From the NCBI GenBank assembly GCA_900491605.1, contig UESW01004258.1, forward strand, positions 62,950 through 126,949: a stretch of DNA of 64,000 bases, written 5' to 3'. The DNA is from Calamus simplicifolius. Lineage: Eukaryota; Streptophyta; Magnoliopsida; Arecales; Arecaceae. Position 1 is the first letter of the stretch. Every line of letters starts with the position of its first letter. Made by a program: the position numbers and the translations under genes. This document shows, in pieces, positions 35,124 through 48,734 of the stretch. The notes beneath the pieces were generated by a model. The model did not search any database. It worked only from the letters and a program-made list of their open reading frames with translations, and was not told the DNA's origin.

Positions 35124-38100
35124 TCAACTAGCATGTGCAGTTGGTTTCTTATTCACAGTTTGCAATCGAAAGGATTCCTCGTCGACAATTACAGGAGGAA
35201 TACTCCACGTTCCAAAGGAATGCCCTGAAGTTGCCCCTCCTATTGAACAAAAAGATGATGAGGATTAAATGATTGGCAATGGATAAGGTATTAACAATTA
35301 ATCATCGCATGCTTTGAAACAGGATGGAACTAGGATTCACCTTCCTTCGTAGCTTCTTCACATCTCTGCCAGTAATTCAATGACAGCTCAGGATCCAAAC
35401 TCATTGATAATTGCTCATACTTCTCTTCAGCCTCAGTGATGCATTTTGCCTGGAAAATTAGGAGAAAAACAATTGACTCCCATAAGGGTCAAGTAAGAAT
35501 AAACTCGCTTAGTGATGTAATCAAACATGCAAGGGAAAAACCAAAGCAGTTGCTGTTGATAATATCTAGACCAAACTTCAAAGTTTTGCTTCCTCGAAAA
35601 TATGCTGTTTATTCATCTGGAGGCAGTACCACATTTCAAAGAAGCTAAAATTATCCGCTTGTAGAAAACTCACCAGCATTCTTGGCGCCACCGCAGCTCC
35701 ATATATCCCAACAAACATTCGCAATATGTTGAAGCTATTGTCTATATCCTATGATATACGTCATCCTATGATATACAGATGAAATGGCATCCAAACATGA
35801 TAAGACAAAATACAAGTTACAAAAATCCTTCTCAACATTGTTGACTCAAAGGCAATCGTATGATAGAAGCCCACCTCATAATCATATCTACATTGAAACG
35901 AAACCATGTTACTGACTCAGAATAACAGTATCTTATCAGACAAAATAATATACAAATCGCAGTTGAAAAGTAAGCAGTCAAGTGAGGGTTTGCAACAGGT
36001 GGTCAAAATGACCATATCTTGCACTGGCTTGCCAATTGTCAGAATTCAACTTTGGTGTGAAAACTCAACTGAACTGCTTGTTTCCTTATCCAGCGCCATA
36101 TTTAGTTAGCCGAATCATAACAACGGTGCCAAACATGCACACAAGCATCATCTCATTTCCAGCCATAGGCATGCATTCCAACATTCTAGACATGCGAGTA
36201 CACTAACCAATAAAATAAAACTGCTTAGTACATGTACTTAACATGTCCACCAGGTGTACTCAAAGTGACTCTAGATTGGTTTGTCTCTCAACAGCCGAGG
36301 TATTGAATATTGTCAAACAAGTGATGAATATTTAATAGTAGATTTATGTCACATGGTAGATACATCAAAGCAAGGAATTTACTTACAAGTCATCTGATAC
36401 CTCAACCAGGAATTCTGACACTGATAGGAATTCCATATGCAACTCATTGACCTTCAAAACAACTTGGCAATTAGGAAGTCATTAAAATGCGCAGAGGTAT
36501 TAATTAACATATAAGACTAGTTTCCCATTATACAAATGAATAGCTAATCTGTTCACAAAAATCATCGTTTTAACAGTCTGAAGTCGGGAAGTTCTTAACC
36601 AAGAACAACTACTGCATGCAAAATAACTTGGTCAACTACTCTAATGTATACTGTGAACCATATTGCTTGCAGATAAAGAAAGAAAATAATATATGGACAT
36701 GGCGAAGATATGAAAAAAGTCATCATTCAAAACAACTGTCTAAAATTAAAGAAAACTGTTGGAGCAATGCACTCATTTAGCACTTCTGCTAAAGGCAAAA
36801 ACTGATGCACATAACTGGGTGCTGAACTTGGTGGAATTTGCCAGTGGAAGGTCTGACTTCATTCGCCCTTGCCTAATTGAACTTAGTGAATGTTGGAGAC
36901 TACGGAGGAATGGAACTGGTGCCATTATTAGCTTTTGTATTGAAACTTTCTACCTTAAAAAGGGTATGCCGAGCCTTTAGACTCCTAAAAAATGGACTCC
37001 TCTATAGGTGAAAAACATTTAATGGTGAAAATAGACTGCATTTCTTTAGGGGTAGATTATAGGAAGTGTGTAAAACAATAACAGATTCTAAGCATGCAGG
37101 CATGCACCGATACATCTTGTATGGATGAATAGAAATTTTTTACATATCAACTAAATTAAAATTCGCTCAATATATGCATCGAATTCCAACTCCTGTTGTC
37201 ATCTCTATTCACCAGTCTGACAACAAAACAGTTTCATATGTCAAACCATGATTGGGTATTGTATATGTTGGGAGTAATAAAATAACTGCAAGCAGGAACA
37301 GCATACAGAAAATGTCAATGCCTGTCTGGCAAAACCACAGAAAGTGTAAAAATAATGCTACCAAAAAAGAAAAGGCTTGAATGAGTAACCTGATTTCTGA
37401 TTTGATCACGAGAGGATCTATGCACCAGCCAAAATTTTCAAGAGATAGCTCAGAATACAGATGACATCTTAGACTAAGTAGCCTTTTATTTGTCCTTTTT
37501 AACTCAACGTTCCATGCATAAGGACAAAAAAACATTTTCGTATCACATTACATATGGTAAAGCCCTAATCATGCCCAACTTAATATTGTAAATATGAATG
37601 TATGGGCTTCCGTGAAGAATTCAGCCAAGAAAAGTAATGATATTCCATCAAGTGGATTACGTTTCCCTAGGTAGATATCAATGTACAAAAAATAACTTAT
37701 TATAAAGAGGTAAATTCTAGCAGATATTAACAAATTCGTTCATTAGCTGATCATAAATAGAACCTAGGTTTAGATGCATCCCCTAGAAAGTTCTAGTAGC
37801 AGTTTTGGTAGTCCAAAGATATACAGCACCTATTTATCTTATTCTTTCTTATTGGTGAGCTTTTGCTCTAATCTAACTACAGATAGATAATTAGCAAATG
37901 TGGAGAATACTAGATTGTGGCAAAAGAACGGCTATTTCTTCCACCCTACTTCACCCAAGCAAATTGCTTTATCTCAAACAGGATATTCAAAGAACATTCC
38001 ATATACCAATAAGTCCACTCCTAGTGCCAATGCTGCTATTATTGCATTGTTGCTTTGGCAGGACTACCATCCCCTCAACCTTTTATTTCTTGGCTTTCAT

Positions 38101-39956
38101 CCAATGAAAATCAAGTGATGGCATGTTAGCCTTATGACCATGACACTGTTATAGTGAGACGTATAGCTGTTAATCACTTAATTGGTCCATGACATGAAGG
38201 GATCTGGCAAGTAGGGTCATGTGCGCCAGCATACAAATCTATACCTTTACAATGATCCACATAAAGCAATGTGTTAACAATCACAAACTGATCATCAGAG
38301 TGACTGTGTGGACTTTATCAATCTCAAGCAGGTGGGTTTATTACACCATCAAGCTTTTGGCAAGCTCAATAACTCAAATCCAAATATTAATATTGGATGC
38401 ATCTAATGATTCCCAAGCATGGCATCCTGGCACCACCTACAGATTCATCTTCTGAGTTGAAATATACCAATATAATTGAACTAGAGGCTCAAATAAAGAT
38501 AACGTGGTTTAGGAAATTAAGATGCTCTTAAGTCAGAACGGTTCATGCTTATCTTAGCAGTCATGCAAGCCTGCAAAGACAGTAAGTGTTTGCCATCCAT
38601 TCTACATGACCATGGCCTCCATAAGAATCACCCACAAAGTGGAGACATGGGCATGCCTTGCTCTATGAACAAGCCAATAGGCTTAAAGACGCACCTAATA
38701 GACCATGCTGCAGTCAATATCCTAAAGAATGTGGATGATCAGAGCCTGAACAAATTCAAAACAATTAACATGCATCTGCAGTGAAACAGCATGGGACTTC
38801 TAAGAGTGGTGACACCTGATAACTATATTTTGCATAAAAAACATCGCTCAAAGTAATGAAATATTGGCAAGGCTCCATTGCTTAACATACAAAATTTCCC
38901 CACATCATCTATGCCTGATCTGCAACTGAAAAACATTAGATTGTTGGAGATAGTGAACCAATTCACTCACTTAGTAATGATGAAAAATGTGGGTGATCTT
39001 TCATGGACTGAATGTTCATGTCATGAAAAAAAGCACACTATCTGTATCTAATTAAGCCCGAGAAATAAGAAAATAAATACTTTTAGACCATCTTACCAGC
39101 ATGTAGGTGGCATGTTATCCACCCAAGACTTGAGGCTTACATATTTTTTCTGCAATTATTGTCAACTACCTGGTGATGGAAAGATACCATTCAGGAAAGT
39201 GCAAGGAAAATTTATGCTTTTACTTGGGTGCTTCACCGATCTTAACCAGTATCACACCAAAGAGGGAGTTTCATGGAGTCCCTGGAACACTATCCATCCC
39301 ACCACTGACAGACCTTTAACCTAGGCAACTGAAATAAAGTTTCTGGAGGTCCAAACTACAAAAACAAGCATCATTAAATAATGGTACAGCCATGCTTCCA
39401 AACCCACTTCCATTCCCTATATCACTTTAACCTATGGACAACAAGATTTAATAGTCCTCTAAGATGCCTCACATTTTGATTGGAGATTGAAAGGTCTTCA
39501 ACCACTGACAGGAAAAAGGGCCAAAGTTCTGAAATTTAGTAACATTGTTGCGCATAATTGTTAAACTTCAAGTAGGTATACAAATTAATCACATAACTGC
39601 AAAATATAAAACCTTAATTCGTGGAATAAGGTCTAGTTGCATACATTAACTGCAACAAACTTGAGCTGACCGAGAAGCATTTACCTCTTGACCTCTTAAC
39701 TGATACAGCAGAAGATTCAATACTCGATAATCAAAAGATTTGAGATGAATTGCTCTCATCACATCTTCAATTAGTATCTGAACCAAAATTAAATGTCAGG
39801 CTGAATCTTTACAGGAGAAGATACGAGAATAAAAGAACAACGAATTTCAAATATATAGGGTCATGTAACATCTAAGTGCTATAATTCTTGAAATCATAAA
39901 AGAAAACAAGGAGAGTGTAACAGATGACAAAATCAATACCAGAACAAAGTGGACTT

Positions 39957-40020
<64 letters not shown>

Positions 40021-43000
40021 CCATCCTACAATCTCACTTATAATAAACTACCCTAAAGTAGTTGATCCTTGGAATCGAAATGAAACCCAACTACAGTCCC
40101 ATTCCAAACATATTGTGTCACTATAGCTGCCATTAAAACGAAATCCATTCCATGCTCAAGATCTCGATGCCCTGCCCTTTCTCCAATCCCATTACCATCC
40201 TTCCAAAATCTCCCTCCTTTAACTCACCAACCCTTACTGAATCCACTAACCTTAATTTTAGATCAGTCAAACCTTAACACCACCAACAATAAAACCATTC
40301 AGTACCCAAGGGTTAAAAGGAAAAGAATGAGGAAGGGAGAGCAAGGAAGCCCTTTATGTAAGCAGCAACAAATGATGAAATAACCACCGTGCACATTGGA
40401 GATAGACAGATCACAATTGTAAAGATGCAGCAAACAAGAGAGAGGAGACTAGGTGATGCAAGACCACATGAGGATGGGCTGCACATGCATGGGTAGACTC
40501 AATAGGTTAGAGAATTGAATGTTTCACTGACTTTTAATGCTTCCTGTCCAGTTTTCAAAAAACACTAGATCTAGAGATTTTAAGGCCTTTAGAAAAAGCT
40601 CGATGTTGACCCAAAATTAAATTTCAGGCAACTGTTAAATTTATGCAATTTCAAGGATTATAAGTGCTCTTTTGAAAAATACAGGCAATTAAATAAGTGA
40701 TATTTCCAATCAGATTGTAATTTTTGATTACAATAAAATAATTGCAGGTATTCAACCACTAAAATTAAATGTTCAATCAAAAAGGAAGAGAAAATATAGA
40801 AAATAGAGAGAGAAGGTGAACACTGGAGAAAGGGATAGGAGGCCAGATCAGGCAAAAGGCGCTACTTATTTTGCTCAAAATATTCAGCAAAGTACACCAG
40901 CACAACAGGCCCTTATAGGAATTTTATAGACTCAACCAACCTTCTCAACTTGCCAGACTTGGAACTCTCAAAAGATCAGTTTACAGTTTACAAATGATAG
41001 AACTTATCTCTAAAACTCAGCTAGGTACTTTTGATCCAACAACAGCAATAAATCAGAAAATTATTAATATGAAGGCTCAAATTTTGAAAACAGTCTTAGG
41101 CCAAGCCCAAATTTATTTTTGTGTCTCAAATTGTAGAACCAGGCTTGGCTGCTAGTCTAAAACTGAAGTCCAAGACTAGAAATTTTTGGGTCAAGCTTTC
41201 AAGCCAAGTAGCCAGACCAAGGAGTTTCCAAAGCAGATATGCTACCCTGAGCGAAGTTTCTAGCTACTAAGTAGGACGAAGGCAATTATGGGAACAAGAA
41301 CAGAAGTACAAGGGGAACATCAGAGGCACCTTCTTTTTACCCATCAACAAGTGACAAAGCTGTCTCTCAAGAGCCCAATATTCAGCACCTGATCTGAGTT
41401 CAGTTCTTACTCTAGATAAAAATGTGACAAAAGCAAGAGTTAGAATGACATTTCCTTCCTAGGATATAATTAAAATGATGAATGAATGCTGAGAAGGAAA
41501 GTTGCCCAACCGCTCCGTCAGCAGCCCTCGACATTGAAGAAGACAGACTAGAGGGTGAAATGGATCAGCTCTGGAAGCTTCACTAAGATCATTGGTCACA
41601 CTTTGTTCACTAGCCTGCATCAAGGGATATGAAACACCAATTGCATGCCAATTCAAGAGTTACAATGGGTAGAGTAGATCTCTGCCGTAAATTTTTCATT
41701 CAAAAACATCGTGGATTGAACGTGTTCAAGCTTACTACCTTGAATATGCAACCCAAGTGATCATATCTGCTTTTCAAAGAAATTAAATCCTGTGATGATA
41801 AATGCAAATCTTTTTCATTTAATGTGTCTAGCTGTAGCAAGAAATATAAAGGTCATCAGTTATCATATAAATTTGTTCTAGATACAGTGTGGAAAAATCA
41901 TCAAAATTTTATCTAAATGTACCTGATATATATAGCTCTCCGTAAGAGAAAGAACAGGGAGGAACTTAAAAATAGATTGTGGTTTGGATACATCCATTCC
42001 ATGAAACATGAAATATGATCTGCACTGTTATTTGAGCAAACATCCAGTAGGTTGAAATTAATATGAAATATCTAAAGAATCGGTCACTGAAAAATTTAAA
42101 GCAAATAGCATGATCTTGTCACCACCAACAAATTTAACTACACAAAATTTTTGAAATGATACACATTCAACACATAGACGAATGACTTGGTCGTTAGAAT
42201 GCCAGTCTACCAAAAAAGTTTTGACATATATCAATGTTTCATGTAAGGGAAAGTAGAAAACCAAGAAATGATATTGTAAGTTGAAACTATGTATCAATTT
42301 TTGTAAACAGGCTGAGTGAATCGAAATTTTAAATTTCTAGGTCATATATTCAACATAATGTACTAAAATCAGAAGTTTTATAGGCTGAATCGAAGAGCAT
42401 AACTAAGCTTTTTTTCCTGATTAGTCAGTACCTTTGGACAAAGTAAGAATAACAAATTATAGGCTGAATCAAAGAATGCAAGTTTTTTTTTAATAACTGA
42501 TTAGTCAGTATCTTTTGAGCAAAGTAAGAATACCAAATTTGTAGGCTGAATTGAACATAACCAAGGGGTCTTTTTTTTTAATAACAATGTGCTAATGTCT
42601 GTCAGAATTTAAACATAGAGTTGTACCAACATCATAGAAGAATGCTACCCATTGCTATCCTTCACTATTGCAATGAAATAATACCAAATTTGATAAAAGA
42701 GCCTGCTGCACATGCATGTGCCTGAGTGCAGATTAATTTGGGGCTCACATGATATGTTGAGTTGCAACATGATATGCTGTCATATTATTAGTTATTCAAT
42801 ATCATATAAATGGCAAAGTAGCACCAAATAGTGCATCGCCACACCCAACATCATGCATTTAAGGTCCATGTAAAACTACCAACAATTTTCATGAAATTAG
42901 TGCACCAATACTCAAACCAATACCAAAATCATCACCTTAAATCTACTCTGTGCAGTTGTACTTTCAGTTTCAGCAGCAGTAACTATGACAGTGAAATGAG

Positions 43001-46000
43001 ATTGGATGGCATGGGTTTCAGACTCATTGCTACATTACGGTTTTAAACCAGAAAATGGTAACAAATATTCAAACTTTCAGATACAGTATTTCATGCTATG
43101 AGTATTATAAGGTTTTCTTTACTTTCTTGACCTAGAGATATTTAGTCCTAGAATAAAGACCTACAATTTAATTTATGATCTAATACAGCACTACTTTCTC
43201 TTTGTTGGATGGTTTTTCCCACCTAATTTCTCATGTAAGTTCCCACAATGACAAAACATTATATCAAATATGACCAATAACAAGAGACAAAAAGAAGTAT
43301 CACACTACTAGATGGAGCTTTAGAATACATATCATGCATAAAAGCAATTTGAGGGGAAAAACAAAACATAGTTATCATTTCTCCCGAGGATGTTATGAAA
43401 CATCTAGAGTTGAGTTACATTTGTTTTGATTTTCTGCATGCAGCACATGTACAATCATGAAGATTCTAGACTAATTTGTGACATTTCCCTACTTGTGTTA
43501 AAGAACTACTCATCATCACATTAGACCCTCAAGGTATGCCATACTGGTGCATACCATCCCATGCCTACCACCCCATACTGGTATATGTACAGAATCTCAA
43601 CCAGCTGAATTGACCCACATGTCGGGCGTCTCGACACAGCATCGGTAATGGTACCTATATGGGATTTGGTACTAAAACAGCGAACCTTATTCCAAACAAA
43701 ATGTAACCTATGAATCTTTCCCATACATTTAGTTGATGAAGACAAGAATTTTCTTTGTATTTGGATATTGCAGTGCCAACTACTGATGCTACATGGCACC
43801 AACAGCTTGCGAAGAAAAGCATCAAGTTAAAAAGAATTAAATATTCTAGGGAATGAGACAGTTGTCTCAATCAAGATTGTAGAATTTTGATAAGCATTTT
43901 TCAACTGCAAAAGCTCTTCATGATATCTGAGGATAAGAAAATAAAATCCATAAAATATGGAAATAAAATCCATAAGATATATCTGAGGATATGCATTTCC
44001 CAAGTCAAGCTTGAGCGATTTCAATATTGATCTGGAAACTAAAAGAAATCTTCAAAATATCTGCACATGCAAACCAAGGGAAATAGGACAATTGCATGGA
44101 AAGATTATTTTTATTATTTTCAACAGTACTTGGGCATGCAAAATTCAAGGATAATCAACTGCTTACAAAATCTTCAAGGGTAGAATTTGCTCGTTCCATT
44201 GCATCAAGTCCAATCATAGGTAGGTCTTCAGCTTCTGGTTGATCAAGTTTCATTTTGTCTTCAAGGTAAAACTGGGATGGAAGCTCAACATAAATCTGCT
44301 GGCTATCTGCATTTCAACTGGACTTTGTCCTTTGAGAAGCTCATGTAATGAACCAAGTACCAGCTTGAAAAGTAAACCATACATTTATATTGCAATAACA
44401 AAGTAAGATCACTTAGAAACAGTCCAACATATCGAAAAAATTTTAGAAAGTCATAAGTAAAACAATGAATAACTCCACCTCTATATAAAATTTGTATACA
44501 TAACTGGCCCCAAACTCGGACAAACGAAGAAGGTTACGATAGATCGATGGTCAACATAAAACTATAGTCACACCCTATGAATATAAGTAAAATAATGAAT
44601 GATTTAGTTTTATATTCATACAGTCATAATTCACAAATTTTGCTAGCTGACTTACATGGTATGCTGTACCCATACGTCCCCCGTATCAGGCATATTATAC
44701 TGTTCTAATACTAAAGCGAGACTTGGTATGGGTAGCATACTGAGTCTCGTTATGCTAAAACAACTCATATAACAAGTGTAGCAACACTGTATCAATGTGA
44801 TACTAGTATGGAGTCCGATACCAAGATAGTAAATCGTGCTAACTTACACTAAAACTAGAAGGAAGCAAGAAGCAAAAACAAAGAAATGACACCATATACT
44901 TAAATTTTTTGACATCGTTTCTGTTAATATAACTAGAGTGAGGAATAAGAGATATTGAAGTGTAAAAAACATGCTGCTGCCAAAGTAAAATAAACCATCA
45001 GAGGCAGCTGTGTTGTGGTCATTAAAATACATAACTCAAATAGAAGCCACAACTGGCCAAAATCCTTCAAGAATCCAGCTGTTTTCTTTTATTGGTAATC
45101 TGCACAGTATTAGAGTAAACAACCCATAAAATCTAGATAGTGCAATGCCAATGTTCATTTTTTTTCTTTGTAGAAAATCATCACAGTTTGTAAAAACTCA
45201 TTCCGTTTCTATTAGTCAACTGAATATTAGTAGCGATAACAATTCAATAGCAACAGATGGGGAATCAAAACTTTTTTAGTCACTGACAAAGAAAGTCAGT
45301 CAGCCACTGTCATTTCAAGAGCGGGCAATTTTATCTGACTCATCTGAACCATCAAGACTTGCAAGCTCTGATGATAACGGTACAGAATAACCGGATTTAA
45401 GTAAGGTTCAAGATTCATTTTGTTATCCCACATATAATTACCTTCCCCGGTGACAAAGAACAGTGCTTCCTCCAGAAGTTCAGATGAGATCTGCTAAACA
45501 AAGGCATCATACTTATCAGCTGAATAAAATCTCATTAACATGTAAAGAAACTATAAAGTCAATCTGCAATCCATTTTACCTTCTGAAGAAGCTCAGATAT
45601 CAGATCACACCTCTTCTCCATGCTAACTATACCACATGGTTGCACCTTTGAGGAATCAACTTCTAATTAGGTCCAAATATATATTGATATACAAATCAAA
45701 AAAATTGATGGATTATTTTTTAAAAAAAAATGACATGGTTAAGGTTTCAGTTTAAACCAACAGTAAAGCTAGCATGCAAGCATACCATGCCAAGTTCTTC
45801 AAGAAGCATGAAGTATCCCTATAACTTCCAGGTCTGCTTTAACCTTAAGGTTGAGGCCATATAAGTCAGCCACATGAGCACATAAAGAGGCATACACAAA
45901 GAGTATGGCTCGTGCCTCATTTACATCTTCCATATGAGCAAGCTCGTGCCTCATTTACATCTTCCATGGGAGCAATGCACAGTAGATTTACATTGTTTCC

Positions 46001-47149
46001 ATTGCATACCGTGCGAAACGGCTAAGGCTAACCTCCTCCCTCCGTCTTCCGGGCTTCCGTAGCTCGGCCTCTTCCGGGCTTCGCCTCTTCCGGGCTTCCG
46101 TAGCTCGGCCCTTCCGGGCTTTCCTAGCTCGGCCTCTTCCGGGCTTCCATAGCTCGGCCCCTTCGGGCTCCCATAGCTCGACCCTTCCGGGCTTCCGTGG
46201 CTCGGCTTCATCGAGCGGTCCACAGCCTAACACCTACCTCCGCGGAACCTGACGCGGAAGAGCTCGGGCCTACCAAAACGGTATCCTAGACTAGGAATCA
46301 TGGGCGTGGCCTAAAACCTATCATAACCGCCTCACGCCTACTCAACCAGATCTCGAATCGTAATTCCCGAGCACTTATTCTATGACAGATTATGCAACCA
46401 AAGACTTCAAATTTAAGCAAATATTAATCGTGGATCAGAAAGACTTCTTGGCTACCTTTTAATATATTTTAATTCAAGAAATGTGCACATTGGAGGAAGA
46501 CAGCATAAGCATTTGCTGCCAGAGTTTGATATGGTAATAAAGTCTAAGCAAACCATTCATATCCTTCACCTTGCCCTTCCTCACATAATTTTTTGTGAAT
46601 GGTCCAACTTATTCACTAGTTCTTGCATAGAAAAGAAAATCCATGAAGAATCATATATTAATTTACAACGATTCACCCTTCTATTTTCTGATTTCTAGTT
46701 AACTGTTCAAAACGTCCATTTCTCTTATATTCTCTGCACGAAAGTTGCAATGGCCCGAACCTAATGGACGAATTAGGTTTTAAAATCTTATCTTCAGTGC
46801 TGCAAACACTGTATTTCACCCTCCCCCGCCATGCCTCGCAAATGATCAGATAAACCGAATCGAACCCTAATCATTTCGCACGTTCTACGATCACGGGATC
46901 GATTAAAGCAGAGTTTTTGGTTTCTGGGTTTTGGGTTTGCAACCGATGGTTGGAGCAAGAAAAGCACGAAAGGAGAAGAGAGAAAAAAAGAAAAGAAAAG
47001 AAAAGAATGAGAGGATGGATTTGGGGTACCAAGAAGAGAAGGAAATGAGCGAGGAAGCGGTCGGAGCCCTGGTGGTTGACGGAGAGCTCTCGAGCCTCCA
47101 TGAACGACAGCATCCTCTGAACCCTTTCGAGCTTCCGCAGAGCTTCCAT
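35124..47149 (-). CDS. Conserved-looking multi-exon protein of unknown function
   Basis: At least 13 coding exons with consistent GT-AG borders and phases: 47030-47149, 45580-45645, 45442-45490, 44167-44363, 41923-42024, 41739-41831, 41511-41614, 41330-41411, 39685-39777, 36387-36451, 35674-35748, 35341-35449, 35124-35239. They predict at least 420 aa, from MEALRKLERVQRML to NKKPTAHAS. Distinctive blocks are SYFMFHGMDVSKPQSIFKFL, RADPFHPLVCLLQCRGLLTE, SGAEYWALERQLCHLL, VMRAIHLKSFDYRVLNLLLY, FNILRMFVGIYGAAVAPRML and PPVIVDEESFRLQTV. The sequence is mostly helical-looking, with no signal peptide, membrane segment or catalytic motif I can name. It feels like a widely conserved plant protein, but I cannot assign a function. 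Exon 4 has a one-base loss near 44312. The joins 3/4 and 10/11 are out of phase, so an exon or base is missing there. The gene converges on the F-box gene. Confidence 0.85.
39959..40020 (+). repeat. Compound (CA)n(GA)n microsatellite in an intron
   Basis: About 17 CA units run directly into about 14 GA units, within the intron between exons 8 and 9 of the minus-strand gene. Confidence 0.95.
43530..43700. repeat. Degenerate GGTATGCCATACTGG-type repeat in an intron
   Basis: Palindromic variants of GCATACC, CATACTGGTAT and GGTACC cluster here. They resemble the passages at 8877-9500, 44650-44830 and 63375-63440. It lies in the intron between exons 4 and 5 of the minus-strand gene. Exact element ends are not resolved. 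Confidence 0.4.
44650..44830. repeat. Degenerate palindromic repeat in an intron
   Basis: GGTATGCTGTACCCATACG, GACTTGGTATGGGTAGCATAC and AGTATGGAGTCCGATACC lie within 180 bp. This is the same style of TACC/GGTA palindromic text as at 43530. It is in the intron upstream of exon 4. Confidence 0.4.
45909..45970 (+). repeat. Tandem duplication at the edge of a GC-rich insertion
   Basis: GCTCGTGCCTCATTTACATC occurs at about 45909 and 45943, each followed by TTCCAT. The second copy abuts the GC-rich segment at 46015-46380 in intron 1 of the minus-strand gene. Confidence 0.85.
46015..46380. repeat. GC-rich island with ~25-bp tandem repeats in intron 1
   Basis: From about 46048 to 46205, about seven variants of CTTCCGGGCTTCCGTAGCTC are strung together, followed by GC-rich unique sequence to about 46380. 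The base composition is quite unlike the surrounding AT-rich intron, which suggests an inserted element such as a partial or solo LTR. The open minus-strand frames through it are repeat-driven. No TG..CA borders or clear target duplication found. Confidence 0.6.
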
Positions 47150-48671
47150 TGGCGTCCGAGACACGCAACAGGCCGCGATAGGAAAATTTTCTTTTATTTT
47201 CTTTTCCTTTTATACGAGTTTCCGGTTTCATTCAGTTTCAGAAAAGGTTTTGTATAAATTATTTACTTAATTATCAATTTTTTCAAAAAATGATCATTTT
47301 TTAATTATATATATTTTAAAAGACTGCTTCATTTATTCATCTCTTAATTGAAACAAATATAATATATATATATATATATATAACTATCAATTTGTACAAA
47401 ACTGCTTTTGTAACTAATTGTCATTTTTTATTTAATTGTTATTATATAAAAATAAATTAAATTATTATTATTATAAAAAATTAAAAAACTTGCAAGATAA
47501 GTGAAGTCGACCACGGTCCTTTTTTCTTTTTTCTTTTTTTGTTTTCTTTTGAATTACAATGATACCTGAAGAGGCGAAAGCATCCTCGTTTAAAAAATTA
47601 AAAAATCGATACGGTACGTTTAAAATAATAATTTTTTACCTATAAATATTTAATTAATTAATTAAGATTTCAAGATTTAATGATAAATTAAATATTTATA
47701 ATTTTATAATTTATCTTTTATATAAAAATTACAATTACATTACTTTGGATCAATTAAGAGACCGATCCTAAGAAATATTTCACAAAAATAAAATTAAAAC
47801 AAAATGGTCAAGACCTAAGTTATGTCACTGCATAATTTATGTTTTATGTAAAAATGAATGATTGATCGAGTGCTAACTGGAGTTTAATCTTACAGTTCAT
47901 TTCTTCATGCAATACATCAATCCCTATGTGCCATGCTTGAGATAGTGAATTAAATGGGGAATCATTACTCTTCCTTTTTATATTTTCTTTATCCATCAAC
48001 CAATCTATCAATTGATTGCCCTTTAACCAGATGATAAATATAAATGGGCCCCCCGCAATCCAAAAACAAAAAAAAAAAGAGGAGTGCATAAATGTCAAGT
48101 GTTAATATCAGAAAAATATACTGAAATATTTTGGGCCTTGAATTTATATTGTTTCAGATTAGATCACTGGAGGTACCCAAAAAAAAAAAGTTTTTTTCAG
48201 ACCCAGCTTCCTAAAAGCTAGAAGTAACATTATGAAAAACGGCCAGATGCCTCCTAATGTCCCATAAAAACTGCTACACAACTTAAAAACAAAACCCTGC
48301 TCACAGGCACTGCTACACAACTTAAAAACAAAACCCATAATCAGCAAATTCATTATAATCCCTTTGCAGAGAGTTGATCGCTACCTGTTCGAGTACTCAC
48401 CAAACTTGAAAAAAAAAAATCAATAAGTTGTCCAAAAAAAAAAAACACGAAATGCTCCTTGGTTTTACTACAGGCAATAACCATTCCAAAAGCTTTAATC
48501 ATGAGGAACAATAACAGCGCAGCATGTTAAACAATCTGGGAATGGAGATTCTTAAGATTGAAGTCAAGAATACATCAAGTTAGAAACAATTAACTCACAT
48601 TTACTCTGAATAGTCATCGAGAAACCATGACCTGCACTCTCAATCTCCCACCGAGTGAAATTTTCAGAAAA
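47150..48671. other. 5' flank of the minus-strand gene
   Basis: This AT-rich 1.5 kb holds an (AT)n run at about 47359-47382 and a two-copy 39-bp duplication at 48271-48336 (CTGCTACACAACTTAAAAAC). The promoter of the minus-strand gene should lie in the first few hundred bases; I see no single convincing TATA box. No other gene. Confidence 0.45.
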
Positions 48672-48734
48672 TAGATCGATGTGGTGGTGTAGCCACAAAG
48701 GCAATTTCGGCAAAACCAAAACATTAGTGCGCCC

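Noticed and set aside
45951..46233. Minus-strand 90- and 81-residue repetitive frames in intron 1
   Set aside because: Generated by the ~25-bp tandem repeat (units of GSPEGSSY type); no sign of a real protein.
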